64,000 nt of DNA from positions 170,603,824 to 170,667,823 of the forward strand of contig CM028377.1 in NCBI GenBank assembly GCA_013146195.2. The letters run 5' to 3'. The position numbers and the translations under genes are program-made. Positions 11,602-23,463 of the stretch are shown here, piece by piece (position 1 is the first letter of the stretch; the number at the start of each line of letters is the position of its first letter). The DNA is from Codonopsis lanceolata. Taxonomy: Eukaryota; Streptophyta; Magnoliopsida; Asterales; Campanulaceae. Below the pieces are notes generated by a model. The model did not search any database. It was not told where the DNA came from and saw only the letters and a program-made list of their open reading frames with translations.

Positions 11602-14537
11602 TGTGGCGACCCAGCCCGGGCCCGAGATGGGACCGAGGGTCGGACCGCCCAAATAAGGAAGGAACAAGTAGGCAATTAAACATGCAAGGACTTAAATCAC
11701 AAAAAACGACGTGACGCAACATTGGAGTCGCAGCACGCCTCGCACCAAACGGCCGGAAATTTTAAAACTTTTAAACCCGATAAACAAGCAACAATAAACC
11801 AAGTCTTCGGCGACACTACATGCCGAACCCAAGCTAACAGCTCAAAGACAAGAAATAAAGAAGAGCTAATAGCATGCTCATGAAGACTAAAAACGTGGAG
11901 GAATAATAACAAGTTAACCGAGGCTCGGCTTACACAATGCCTAAGACAAAAGGGTTTACAAGTACTACAAGTATAACTACTAGCAACAAAGATTTACAAC
12001 AAGTTATACACAAATACCCAGGCACAGTCTAGTTGACTGGCTTAACCCGTCGTCCTTACAAAAAGGTAAACAAGAATAAGAGGCCATCAAAAACCACCTC
12101 TCCAAGAATCAACGGCGAATCAAAAGGGCACAAGCACGAACACGCCTAGTCAACGAAAGCGTGACCTCGCCTTGCTAGGATCTAAAGCAGTAAAGGGGAA
12201 AGGGTAAGTCATAAAGACTCGTAAGCTATTAATCAAGCATGTCATGGCAAGATGCAACATTCAAGGCAAGTTACAGTCACACAAGCATAGAGTCATATAT
12301 CCAGGATGCACATTGTTTCACATAAGTGTGCATAATTAAATCACATAGATAAGGATATATGGAGAGCCGGGCCGCTACGTAGTTCCTGCATACAAGCGTT
12401 ATCCGGAAAGTGCGGTATCTGATGTGTAGTACATCGATCTTCCGAGGAGATGCCCGGGATAGTCACCAAGTGATGCTCTTAAATGATTACAAAGATGGGA
12501 GTTACTTCTCCACTGTGGCCACAAGTGGAGGCGTGTGCACAAAGACAGGTGCCACTGACTCATGCATATGCCAAGTAATGTATACTTAACAAAATTTCAA
12601 GTAGAGAACGAGATCGACAAGAGCGATCTCGCTCAAGACAAGTAAATTATTCTTATCAATAACCAAGTAGGGTTGAGTTCGACAAGAGCGAACTCACATG
12701 TCAATAGTCATTCCATAATATGACAGTCAAGATCAAGCAGGGCAATCAATTCAAGTTCAAAGTCTAGAATTATTATTCTTGGGAAACGCGATTAGAACGC
12801 CGTAGGGGTTAACTGGGAGCCGGTATTGTTCAATAGCTCGCTAATCTTGACTCCGCTGAGTCGCCTCTAATAGTTCATCCAATAGAGTTAGGACGCTAAT
12901 TGCATCACAAACCCTCTTCTAAGTTCTCGCATATAATCGGCTAGGTCATTAATCCGCTTAACCATCGTAGCTACTAATTGTCGATAATTCAATTCAAGGG
13001 ATCTTAGAATCATACTTTCAAGGTATTCAAAATGCAAGGGTCCAAGAACGTTATTTATTCATAAGGGAACATGGAACACAATTTGTTCTAGGTCTAGGAT
13101 TCAATTCATTAAGATCATCAATACAAGGCATGGGAAACCCTAGAATTCCAAATTCCCAAGAGTCATCAAAACATATTAGTTCAAGAACATTAATTGCTCC
13201 TAAAGAAGCATAGAACATAATTCATTCTAGGTGTAGGCCTCAAGCAACAAGATGGACTTACTAACCAAAATCTCAAGAGACAAATTCAACCTAGATCATG
13301 GCATGGACATGGAAAAGCATGGGGATCAATAGACAAGGGAAATCATGGCAAGTCTAATCATACAATCCTAAGGGGGAAATTAATAGCTTACCTATACCAA
13401 GAAAAAGAAAGTTGAAGCACAAGGTAATCGGATAGAAATGATCTCCTCGGTAGCTTCACACCCGTGGTCTCGGCCGGCAAACTAAGTCGGGAGCTCAATC
13501 TAAGGGAATCACACACACCAATCTCACCTTTTCTCCTCACACATTAACCATGGCAAGAGAGATAGAGGAAAATCTGATAATGGAAGGATTAAGCAAAGTC
13601 AACAAAGGGAGGCTTATATATGTTGCATGGATTGGGTGGAATTACACATGTCAAGAGGAGAGGGCTTGAGATTAGGACTAACCTAACTTGATTAGGGTTT
13701 AATAGGTTGGATTAGGGCTAATTAGGAAGGGGGTTTAAGTGGCTAATGACATCACAAAAGATTGAAGGCTGAAAAATCCCGTAGAGCTGAACAGAGGGTG
13801 AGGCGGGCGCTCACTAGGCCTATGCGCGCCGCCTCAACTACCGGGAGGTTGCCATTTCTCAATTGCTCTCAAGATTGACGCGCGCGCCTGCTCGAGCCAT
13901 GCGGCCGCCTGAACTGGGCCTCAAAACTAGACCTAAACAAGTCCTAAATGGTCCCAAGCTCATGGGCAACCATTCTAGGTCTAACACAACTCAAAACATG
14001 TCCGAAACACACCCGAACGTCACCCGGAACAAGGTAGAACAAGGCTCGAGTCAAGCGACGATTGGTTGACGAATCAAACCCGGATCAAAGGCCAATAAAA
14101 CTAGGGTAACTTGGGCATGGAATAGGCTTGTTTAATCATGGTTATGACTTGAATACAAGTCCGGGAACTCAAGGAACAATTCGCACGCCGAAATACGCCG
14201 CAAAACGGAGACAGAAATCGCTAAGGCCAAAACAAGGCAAGAAGGTTTCTAAACTTCCCAACAAGCTTACTATGATCAAGGCGAGTGTTCTAGGTCATCT
14301 ATGAAAGACAATAGAACCCTAACGAGTCTCGGTTGAGTGCAAATCAGTTAGTGGCAACACGCGAGGCATAACTGGAAGGTATGCTAAGCATAGAAGGAAA
14401 TCAAGCGACAAGGAATGAAATAATGCTAATACGAGTCGCATGGACTAAAAGAGATATCTAATCATGTTAAGACATAATATACACAAGTTATCAAGGCATA
14501 GAACAAGTAATACAAGTAATGGGTTTGGGTTCTCACA
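11602..14537 (-). repeat. 3' LTR of element C (about 2.94 kb)
   Basis: On the minus strand it starts TGTGAGAACCC at 14537, after the polypurine tract, and ends GGGTCGCCACA at 11602. It is clearly homologous along its length to the LTR at 20635-23463 and to the A LTR. Short ORFs inside have no recognisable content. Confidence 0.88.
13613..13620 (-). promoter_or_regulatory. Likely TATA box of LTR C
   Basis: The minus strand reads TATATAAGCC about 920 bases from the LTR start, at the same relative place as the TATA box of LTR A. The matching spot in LTR B has lost the clear TATA sequence. Confidence 0.55.
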
Positions 14538-14557
14538 TCCTCCCCACTTAAAGGAAT

Positions 14558-15393
14558 TTAGTCCCTAAATTCTTACCGAGTCATCGAATAGGAAAGGATA
14601 CTTCTCTTCATATCAAGCTCGGTCTCCCACGTGGCTTCCTCATCGTGATTCTTCCACAAGACCTTCACTAGGGAATTTTCTTTGTCCTCAACACTTGCTC
14701 TTTCGTGTCCGTAATCCTCACCCGCTTCTCGTCAGAAGACGTGTCGCTCAAAAGTAATCTCTTCATGTAAGCGACATGCGACTCGCCCTTCAAGTATTTG
14801 CGAGCATCGAGACATGAAGACGCCATGAACGTCCGATATAGAGGCGGCAATGCTAACCGATACGCCAAAGCCCAATCTTTCTAGATCTCAAATGGCCCAA
14901 TGAATCGAGGCGAAAGTTTACCCTTCTTTCCAAATCGCTTAGTACCGCTGGCTCTGGGCGATACTTTCAAGAACACATAGTCACCAACCCGAAATTCTAG
15001 TCGCGGCTCCTGGTTGTCCGCAGTAGCTCTTCCTACTCGGGCCGTAGCTAACGTCTCTAATAAGCTTCACGCCTCAATGACCGCTGAACCATCTCCGAAC
15101 CCCCAAAGTTTAGCTTCACCAACCTCATCCCAAAGAAATCGGTGAACCACACTGCGCCTATAAAGCCTCGTATGGTTCATCTCAATACCGGATCGATAAC
15201 TATTATCAGATGCGAATTGCTAACGGTAGCTGGGAATCCAACTACCTTGAAGTCCATGGCACAAGCACGCAATGTAATCCTCCGCATTCGAATCAATCTC
15301 CGACGACACCATCGATCATGCAAGTGGAAAGTCATTTTAAAGTTTAACTGCACTAAAGCTTCCTCGCAAAGAATGCCGTAACTGAAGTGAACC
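14558..15393 (-). pseudogene. C-terminal end of pol of element C
   Basis: Minus-strand pieces match the end of pol in A and B: the GDY/VFLKV segment near 14975, AYRLALPP near 14850, KYLKGESHV near 14785, [10 protein letters not shown] near 14690 and the chromodomain-like EEATWETE end near 14630. Frames are broken several times. The stop is 21 bases before the LTR. It ends at the gap. Confidence 0.75.
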
Positions 15394-15493
15394 NNNNNNN
15401 NNNNNNNNNNNNNNNNNNNNNNNNNNNNNNNNNNNNNNNNNNNNNNNNNNNNNNNNNNNNNNNNNNNNNNNNNNNNNNNNNNNNNNNNNNNNN
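15394..15493. other. Assembly gap of exactly 100 N
   Basis: A run of 100 N, the usual placeholder for a gap of unknown size. Left of it is the pol end of C; right of it is the interior of an LTR of B. At least the rest of C and most of one B LTR must be missing here. Confidence 0.99.
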
Positions 15494-15918
15494 TTGAACA
15501 TTCTTAAACATGCTTAAGACTAGGATACAAGGTCTAGGATTCAAGTTAACATCACACGAGTCTCAAAGACACGAAACGAGGCAAGGAAAGACAAACCGAG
15601 AGACCCTAAGAGTCAAAAAGGTCAAATGAAGCAAGAAGGCTTCCAACTCTCAAACATACAATGACCTAGATTGAAGTTATAAAACATGTTATAAAGGTAC
15701 TAAGGTTCTAGTAGGACTTAGTTAAGTGCTAAGACGATACACCTAAGGTATAACAAGGCATGCAACGTATAGAGGCATACAAGCAACTACGATCATGGTT
15801 GACCTAATGCGAGCATGGTATGAACAATATGGACTCTAAAACATGTTAAGACACATAATGAACATATTAATCAAGTATAGGAGACATGATATACAAGTAA
15901 TGGGTTTGGGTTCTCACA
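15494..15918 (-). repeat. Start of the 3' LTR of element B
   Basis: It begins TGTGAGAACCC at 15918 and is nearly identical to about 23030-23463. The remainder is lost in the gap. Confidence 0.9.
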
Positions 15919-15939
15919 TCCTCCCCCACTAAAAGGAAT

Positions 15940-18900
15940 TTAGTCCCTAAATTCTTACCGGATCATCAAATAGAAAGGGTATCTCTCTTCATATCAAGCT
16001 CGGTCTCCCACGTGGCTTCCTCAATATCATGATTCTTCCACAAGACCTTCACTAACGGAATCCTCTTCGTTCTCAAGACTTGTTCCTTCGTATCAAGAAT
16101 CCTCACCGGCTTCTCATCATAAGAAAGGTCAGGTTCAATAGAAATCTCATCATAAGTAAGGACATGTGACTCATCCTTCAAGTACTTGCGTAGCATCGAG
16201 ACATGGAAGACATCATGAACATCCGATATAGAAGGTGGCAATGCTAACCGATACGCCAAAGTTCCAATCCTCTCTAGGATCTCGAATGGTCCAATAAATC
16301 TAGGTGAAAGCTTACCTTTCTTCCCAAATCGCTTAGTACCGCCGCCGGCGATACTTTCAAGAATACAAAATCACCAACCTCGAAACTCTAAGTCACGCCT
16401 CCCTTGTCCTGCGTAGCTTTTCCTGTCTACTGAAATAAGCAATCTATCTCTAATAAGTTTCACACTCTCACCGATCATGTACCATCTCCGAACCCCAAAG
16501 CTTAGCTTCACCAACTTCATCCCAGCAAATCGGTGAGCGACACTTACGCCCATATAAAGCCTCATATGGCGCCATCTCAATACTAGGACGGTAACGTTAT
16601 TGTATGCAAATTGCTAATGGCAAATGAGAATCCCAACTACCTTTGAAATCCATGGCACAAGCACGCAATAAATCCTCCAATACCGAATCAATCTCTGACC
16701 GACCATCGATCGTGGGTGAAAAGCCATACTAAAGTTTAACTGCACCCAAAGCCTCCCTAAGGAATGCCAAAATCTAGAAGTGAACCCGGTCTCTATCGAA
16801 ACAATGCTAACTGGAATACCATGTAATCTCACGATATCCTCGAATATACAACGCCGCTAACCGACTCAAACTATAAGTCATCGCAATAGGAATAAAATGT
16901 GAAGATTTTTGTCAACCCATCCACAACAACCCAAACCGCATCAAACTCCTCGACGAGTATTGGCAATCCCGTCACAAAATCCATGGTGATATGCCCCATT
17001 TCCACTCCTGTATCTCAAGTGGCCGTAGTAAACCTACAGCTGGGTGTTCACTTTAACTCGCCGACATGTCAAACATCTAGATACATACTCGCTATTCTTC
17101 ATCCCATTCCACCAAAACTGCTCCTCTTCAAGTCCCTATACATTTTGGTACTCCCGGATGTATATATACTTGGGCCTCAGGAGCCTCATCAAGAACCATA
17201 CGCCTAACTCCATCAGAAGGAACACAAACTCACCGAAAAGTCAAGATACCATCATCAAGAAAGCAAACTCCTGTCTTACTATCACCCAATCCATCAATAA
17301 TCCTTCAACTCGTAATCGGTGAAGCTGAGCCTTCTTAATCAACTCAAACGCAGCGAAGACGCACGCCGGCAAAGATAACACTATGCTCACTCACAACCTG
17401 ACTCCATTCACCCGACATCCTCAAGCATCTTCCACTCCCCTCATCATCAAGCAAGACATATACGCCTTCCTACTCAAGGCATCCGAACAACATTAGCTTT
17501 CCCCTGATGGTATAAAATAAATAGTAGCCATGATCCTTAAGTTTCTCCATCCATCGCCTTCGTCGCATATTCAACTCTTTGGAAAAGAGATACTTCAAAC
17601 TCTTAGGATCGGTGAATATTTCAAACTTAGCCCCGAAAGATAATGTTTCCACTCAGGAAGCGCAAAAATAATAGCCGCCAACTCAAGGTCATGTGGCTCG
17701 ATAATCGCTCATAAGGTGATAACTTTCTCAAGCATAGGCAATAACTCTATTCTCGCATAAGCACGCAACCCAAGCCTTCTAACGAGGCCACTATAAACCA
17801 CAAAGTTCTCCGAACCACTAGGCAATGCTAAGATAGAGCCGTAGTTAGCCTCCTCTTCAACTCCCCGAAAACTAGCCTCGCACCTATCACTCCATATAAA
17901 GGAAGACTTCTTCCGTGTCAAATTAGTCATCGAGTAGCGATCTTGAAAACCCCGATAAACCTACGGTAATAACCCGCCAAGCCCAAGAAACTACTGACTT
18001 CTACATCGCATTAGGCGTCTTCCACTTAGTAACCGCCTCAACCTTGGATGGATCCACCGCGATACCATCACTAGACACCACGTGTCCCTAGAAAAGGAAA
18101 CTTGTTCTAGCCGTAAAGCACACTTACTAAATTTCGCATAAAGTTGCTTCTTCCGCAAGATAGAGAGAACCTCTCTCAAATGATTCTCATGTTCCTCTCG
18201 TGACTTGGAGTACAAGAATGTCACAATAAATACCACCACAAAGCAATCAAGATACTCATGGAAAACCCTATTCATCAAGTCCATAAAACCGCAGTGCGTT
18301 GTCAACCCAAACGGCATCACAACAAACTCATAATGACCGTAACGCCATTTAAAGGTCAGTCTTCTGGACATCCTCCGCCCGAACCCTCAACCGGTGATAG
18401 CCACTCCTCAAGTCAAACTTGGAATAGACAATTGAACCCCGAAGTTGATCAAAGAGATCATCAATGTGTGGCAAGGGATACCTATTTTTAATAGTAACTG
18501 GTTCAACTGCCGATAGTCTATACACAGCCGTAGACTACCATCCTTCTTCCTCACAAATAACACCTGCAAAGGAGATACACTCTTGGTTTAATGAACTCCC
18601 TATCAAGAAGTTCCTGCAATCGATCCTTCAACTCACGCAACTCCGCCGAGCCATTCTGTAAGGTGCCCTAGAGATAGGCGAAGTCCCCGCAATAGTTCAA
18701 TACAAAACTCTAGCTCTCGGCCTGGGAGGTAAAGCATACTCTGTGAGAAAAGACATCGTGAACTCATTAACTACCTGAATATCTTCTAACTTAGCAAAGA
18801 GACATGCTAGTATCAAGTACACAAGCTAAATACCTCCGCACACCCGTGATAAGAGTTGTCTAGCCCAAGCAGCGTAAATAATATGAACCCCATTCATAGC

Positions 18901-19400
18901 ATGATCACCCGAAAACACAAACTCCTAATACCGGGCATGGCAAAAGTTACTTTCTTACGACGGCAATCAACTAAAGCATGATGTACACATAGCCAATCCA
19001 TACCAAGAATCACATCAAAGTCTCTAATAGGCAATACTACCAAATCAAGATGCAAGACTCGATCATGAACAAGCACATCACGCCTTTATAGACTTCGACG
19101 CCAACAAGCAATCACCCAATGGCGTGGCGTGACACCTCAAGCACGTAAGGCAATCGGGCGTGCAATACACATAAAAATGTTCTAAGAAATGCGATGCAAC
19201 ATAAGAATGAGTAGACCCCGATCTATAAGAACTCGAGCATGATGACCGAAGACCGAAAGAATACCTCCGATCATGTAAGTAGACTCGGGAACACCTCGCC
19301 GATCAAGTGCGAAAACACGAGCTCAAGGCCTTAGACGCCCATCGCCCCCTTTTGGACCTGCATCGCCGAATCGAATTCTAAGGATCGAGCCGCTTAGACT
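15940..19400 (-). pseudogene. pol of chromovirus B: protease, RT, RNase H, integrase, chromodomain-like tail
   Basis: Read on the minus strand in pieces. The protease ends with FDVILGMDWLCVHHALVDCRRK at about 19000. RT shows [13 protein letters not shown] near 18320, but the catalytic FIDD box reads FIVTF near 18220, so the metal-binding aspartates are lost there. RNase H has EIFTDPKSLKYLFSKELN near 17600. Integrase covers about 17200-16560. The tail holds [23 protein letters not shown] near 16190 and [16 protein letters not shown] near 16030. Protease, RT, RNase H and integrase are the enzymes of reverse transcription and insertion. Many small indels break the frame; some fall on CAG/CTG sites and may be base-call errors. 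Confidence 0.83.
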
Positions 19401-20520
19401 TAGGACGCTTCTTGAGCCGATGATTAGGATCTCCACAACTAAGGCAAGTACCAAGCCCGGTCCTCGCACTTCTCACTAGTATGCCCAATCTTATTACAAT
19501 AAGAACAAGTCAATGGTCCACCGCCTCGAGTCCGTTGCCCCCGAGGAGAAGGGAGCACTACTACGACTCTCCGACGGCGCCTATCCTCGTCCCACTAGAC
19601 CGATGCCTATTCTCGACCACCATTGCGACGGTTGCCCCGATAGCTGCGACCGATTTCAAATGACCGACCTCTACCGTTGCTCGCGAAGATCGCTGCCGAG
19701 AAGAATGCACAGAGGCTTCGCTCGTGCTCCTCAATGTCTCGCCGATCTCATACGCACGATCTACCGCACTCCTGCACTTAATCGCTAACTCGTAGGATAA
19801 CAACCGCCCCCTCGTATTCGCCTTCAACCCCTTCACGAACCTCTCGGGTCCTCGTGTCTCTCATCTTGCACCGTATGTGCACAATAACGGACAACTCAGT
19901 GAATTTAGAAGAATACCGAGCTATAGTCATGGAACCCCGCTCCACCCCTCGAACTCTTTCTCCCTTCGCTGCCTAACCACAAGAGGCACATAAGTAGCCC
20001 TAAACTCGCCTCAAATGTAGGCCACACCGCGCCACCCGATTCAACTCCCAACTAGCAAGTAGAACCTCCCACCAATGATTGGCGGCTCCTCTAAGCTTAT
20101 ACGCAGCCTAAGATCACTTTCTCCTCATCCGTGCAATCCAAGGCCGCAAAGATCTTCTTCACATCCTCAAGCCATAGCTCGGCCATACTAGCATCCGCCT
20201 CCCCTCAAAAGATGGAGGCTTCATTTTCAAGAATCTCTAACACAAAGCATTATTCCGTGCCCTAGCACCCGGTGGTATAACCCGTGCACGCGGTGGCGAC
20301 ACTCTCGCCTCCTGGCTCGGGGTGGTGGTGGTGGAGGTACATTCGACCTTGACCTAACCGAGCCATCTCGCCATAAACTCCGCCATGCGGCGATACAAAT
20401 TCGCCATCTCGAGCATTCATGCCCACCGGATTCGTGGTGGAGGTGGCAACTCCTCCTCGTTTCCTCAGAACTCTCCGGGTCGCCTACACGTCTCGCTTAC
20501 ACGGCTTCAGGATTCACCAT
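19401..20520 (-). pseudogene. gag of chromovirus B
   Basis: The minus-strand ATG at 20520 (ATGGTG) matches the gag start of A. Capsid remnants run from about 20260 to 19830, followed by ELAIKCRSAVDRAYEIGE near 19780. A complete CCHC knuckle, CSYCNKIGHTSEKC, lies at 19466-19507, and a second, degraded one (SCGDPNHRLK) at about 19440-19400. Frames change several times, so no whole protein is encoded as read. Confidence 0.75.
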
Positions 20521-20618
20521 CAAGCACCTATAAGAATTCACTCGACGTTAGAACATCACACCAAGAAACAACCCACCTAGGCCATGGAACCTATCCCGGC
20601 CGATAGCTAACCTATAAA

Positions 20619-20634
20619 CAAGCTCGATACCAAT
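20619..20634 (-). other. Primer binding site of element B (one base missing)
   Basis: The minus strand reads ATTGGTATCGAGC directly after the LTR. The A of the CAG in TATCAGAGC is missing, as in element A. The last bases of the LTR (the CCACA end) are also lost at this junction. Confidence 0.8.
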
Positions 20635-23463
20635 CGACCCGGCCCGCCCGAGGTGGAACCGCTGGCCTGACCGCCCAAATAGGAGGGAAACAAGTAAACA
20701 AATAACATGCAAGGACTTAATTTAAGAAAACGACGTGACGCAACATTAGAGACGAGCACGCCGGCACCAAAAGGCCGGAATTTTTAAAACTTTTCAAACC
20801 CGATATAACAGCTTAAGCAATTAATCCAAGTCATCTACGGCGACACTACATGCCTGAACCCAAGCTAACGCTTATGGACAAGAATTAAATAAGAGCTAAT
20901 AGGATGCTCACGAAGACTTAAACGTAGTGGAATATTAACAAGGTAACCAAAGCTCGGCTTACACAATGCCGACAAAAGGGATTACAAGTACTACAAGTGA
21001 TATAACTACCAAGAGCTAACAAGAGTTACAAGATCAAGTTCTATACAAATACCCAAGCATAGTCTAATTGACTTGCTTTAACCCACCCCTTTACAAAATA
21101 TAAAACAAGAGGAAGAGGACATCTAAACCACCTCTTCAAATATCAACGGCGGACCAAAAGGGCACAAAGCACGAACACAAAGAAATCTCAACGAAAGCGT
21201 GACCTCGCCTTGCTAGGATCTAAAGCAAGAAGGGGAAAGGGTAAGTCATAAAGACTTGTAAGCTATCAATCATGCATGTCATGGCAATATGCAACATACA
21301 AGGCAAGATATCGTCACATAAGCATAGAGGTCATATATCCAAGATGCACATTGTTTCACATAGGTGCGCATAATTAGATCACATAGATAAGGATATATGG
21401 AGAGCCGGCCGCTACGTAGTTCCCGCATACAAGCGTTATCCGAATGTGCGGGTATCGAATGTGTGTAAGTACATCGATCTTCCGAGGAGATGCCCGGATA
21501 GACACACCAATGATGCTCTAATGATTACAAAAGGGTTACTTCCCCACCGTGGCCACAAGTGGAGGCGTGTGTGAACAAAGACGGTATGCCACCGACTCAT
21601 GCAAATGCCAAGTAGTGTTTACTTAACAAATTTCAGTAGAGAACGAGGTCGACAAGAGCGATCTCGCTCATGACAAGTAATTATTCTCATCAATAAATCA
21701 GTAGGATTGAGTTCGACAAGAGCGAACTCAACATGTCAAATAGGCATTCTATTATATGACATTTAAATCAAGCATGGTAATCAATCCAATTCAAGAGTCT
21801 AGAATTATTATTCTTAGTGAAACACATTTAGAACGTCAGAGGGATTGATCATTGAGCCGGTATTGTTCAATGGCTCACTAAAATTGACTCCGCTGAGTCG
21901 TGTCTACAAATTCATCCAATAGAGTTAAAAATACTAATTGTATTAAAAACTCTTTTCTAAGTTCTCGATAGGATAGACTAGGCCATTAATCCAAATAATA
22001 ACCCTAGCCAAGAATTATCATCAATTCAATATTTCATGGAACCCTAGAAATCATAATTTCTAAAAGTCAATAAAAGCCAATGGTCCAAGAACAATAGTTA
22101 TTCCTAAGGAGGCATAGAACACTTTTAATTCTAGGCTTAGGACCAAAACAACAAGATGAATATATCATTCAAAATTCCCAAAATATCAAATCATCCTAAA
22201 ACATGATATTAACATGGCAAAGGTATGAGAGACATGAAAGAAGGGGGATAGCATGGCATTTCTAGCATACATCCTAAGGGGAATCAATAGCTTACCTTTT
22301 TCGAAATCCAATTGTTGCATGCTAAAACAAACCAGAGATTATTAAACTAGAGGAGAAGAGCTTCGATTCGGTGGTCTCGGATTGAAAACGGATGGACTGA
22401 GCTCCGCAATCAAGCAACCAAGGTAGAGCTCCCAAGCTTTCTCTCTAAGAACCCACCAACAATGGTGGAATGAGAGAAAATGGCTGATCAGTTGAGGTTA
22501 GGGAAGATGAACTCTCTAAAAGAGTCAATCCAAGGATAGAATTATGTGGCTTCTAATTGGTGGGTGAAAGAGTACCCTTGATTAAAACACATCCAAGGGC
22601 TCAAAATAGGCTTAAAAGGGTCATGGTCAAGTCGGGGCCTGGGTCGCACAAAAGGGGTCAGGTGTGAGGGAGAAGACTCAACATGAGTAAAAATCCCGTA
22701 ATTGAGGATCTGATGACCTTGCGGTCGCAAGGTCATCTACACCTTGCGAGGGCAAGGTCCCCAGAACACTGTTTCCCAAGTTTCTGCCTTCCTTGCGAGG
22801 GCAAGACCAAACCACCTTGCGAGGGCAAGGTCTCCAGATTGAAAAGCCTTCAAATTTGGCCTAGAATGAACCCCAAACAACCCAAGCAATTCAAGGGGGG
22901 TAAACCAACACTCAAAGCACAAGAAGAACAGGTCCGAACATCACCCGAAACAAGGAGGAATGAAGGGCGAAACTCGCAACGAACATCAAACGAATCAATG
23001 ACGAGTTAAACAAAGATACAACAAGCATGAATGAACATTCTTAAACATGTTTAAGACTAGGATACAAGGTCTAGGATTCAAGTTAACATCACACGAGTCT
23101 CAAAGACACGAAACGAGGCAAGGAAAGACAAACCGAGAGACCCTAAGAGTCAAAAAGGTCAAATGAAGCAAGAAGGCTTCCGAACTCTCAACCAAACATA
23201 CAATGACCTAGATTGAAGTTATAAAACATGTTATAAAGGTACTAAGGTTCTAGTAGGACTTAGTTAAGTGCTAAGACGATACACGAAGCAGGTATAACAA
23301 GGCATGCAACGTATAGAGGGCATACAAGCAACTATGAACATGGTTGACCTAATGCGAGCATGGTATGAACAATATGGACTCTAAAACATGTTAAGACACA
23401 TAATGAACATATTAATCAAGTATAGGAGATATGATATACAAGTAATGGGTTTGGGTTCTCACA
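20635..23463 (-). repeat. 5' LTR of element B (about 2.83 kb)
   Basis: It begins TGTGAGAACCC at 23463 and runs to the PBS. It shows the same segments as LTR C, including a GGCAC/TACGTAG stretch near 21400 and repeated GAGTTCGACAAGAGCGAACTC-like words near 21710. Inside, near 22720-22830, is a short block repeating CCTTGCGAGGGCAAGG, a near-palindrome, about four times. Short ORFs here are chance. Confidence 0.87.
22715..22835 (-). repeat. Cluster of short near-palindromes in LTR B
   Basis: CCTTGCGAGGGCAAGG-like words recur four times in about 120 bases (near 22720, 22745, 22790 and 22815). The equivalent part of LTR C is GC-rich but does not show this clean series. Confidence 0.6.

Larger units (their letters stand above)
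11602..15393 (-). mobile_element. Chromovirus C (Tekay/Del type), 3' end only, cut by assembly gap
   Basis: On the minus strand it shows the pol C-terminus, a polypurine tract and a full LTR. The rest should lie in or beyond the N gap. The flank left of it is D gag. The five bases there (atgcg) do not match those right of element B (agaga), so B and C are probably not the two halves of one insertion. Confidence 0.8.
15494..23463 (-). mobile_element. Chromovirus B (Tekay/Del type), nearly full, 3' LTR cut by gap
   Basis: On the minus strand it runs from the 5' LTR (23463-20635) through PBS, gag and pol to a polypurine tract and the first 425 bases of the 3' LTR. The stub at 15494-15918 and the matching part of the 5' LTR (about 23030-23463) are almost identical, which fits one fairly young element. 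It sits in the gag of the plus-strand SIRE element. Confidence 0.87.

Noticed and set aside
15353..15544. ORF spanning the N run
   Set aside because: It is translated through unknown bases and has no support.
11602..23463. B and C as one single element with a gap in the middle
   Set aside because: There are two pol ends, two polypurine tracts and two LTR starts (14537 and 15918), and the outer flanks do not match.
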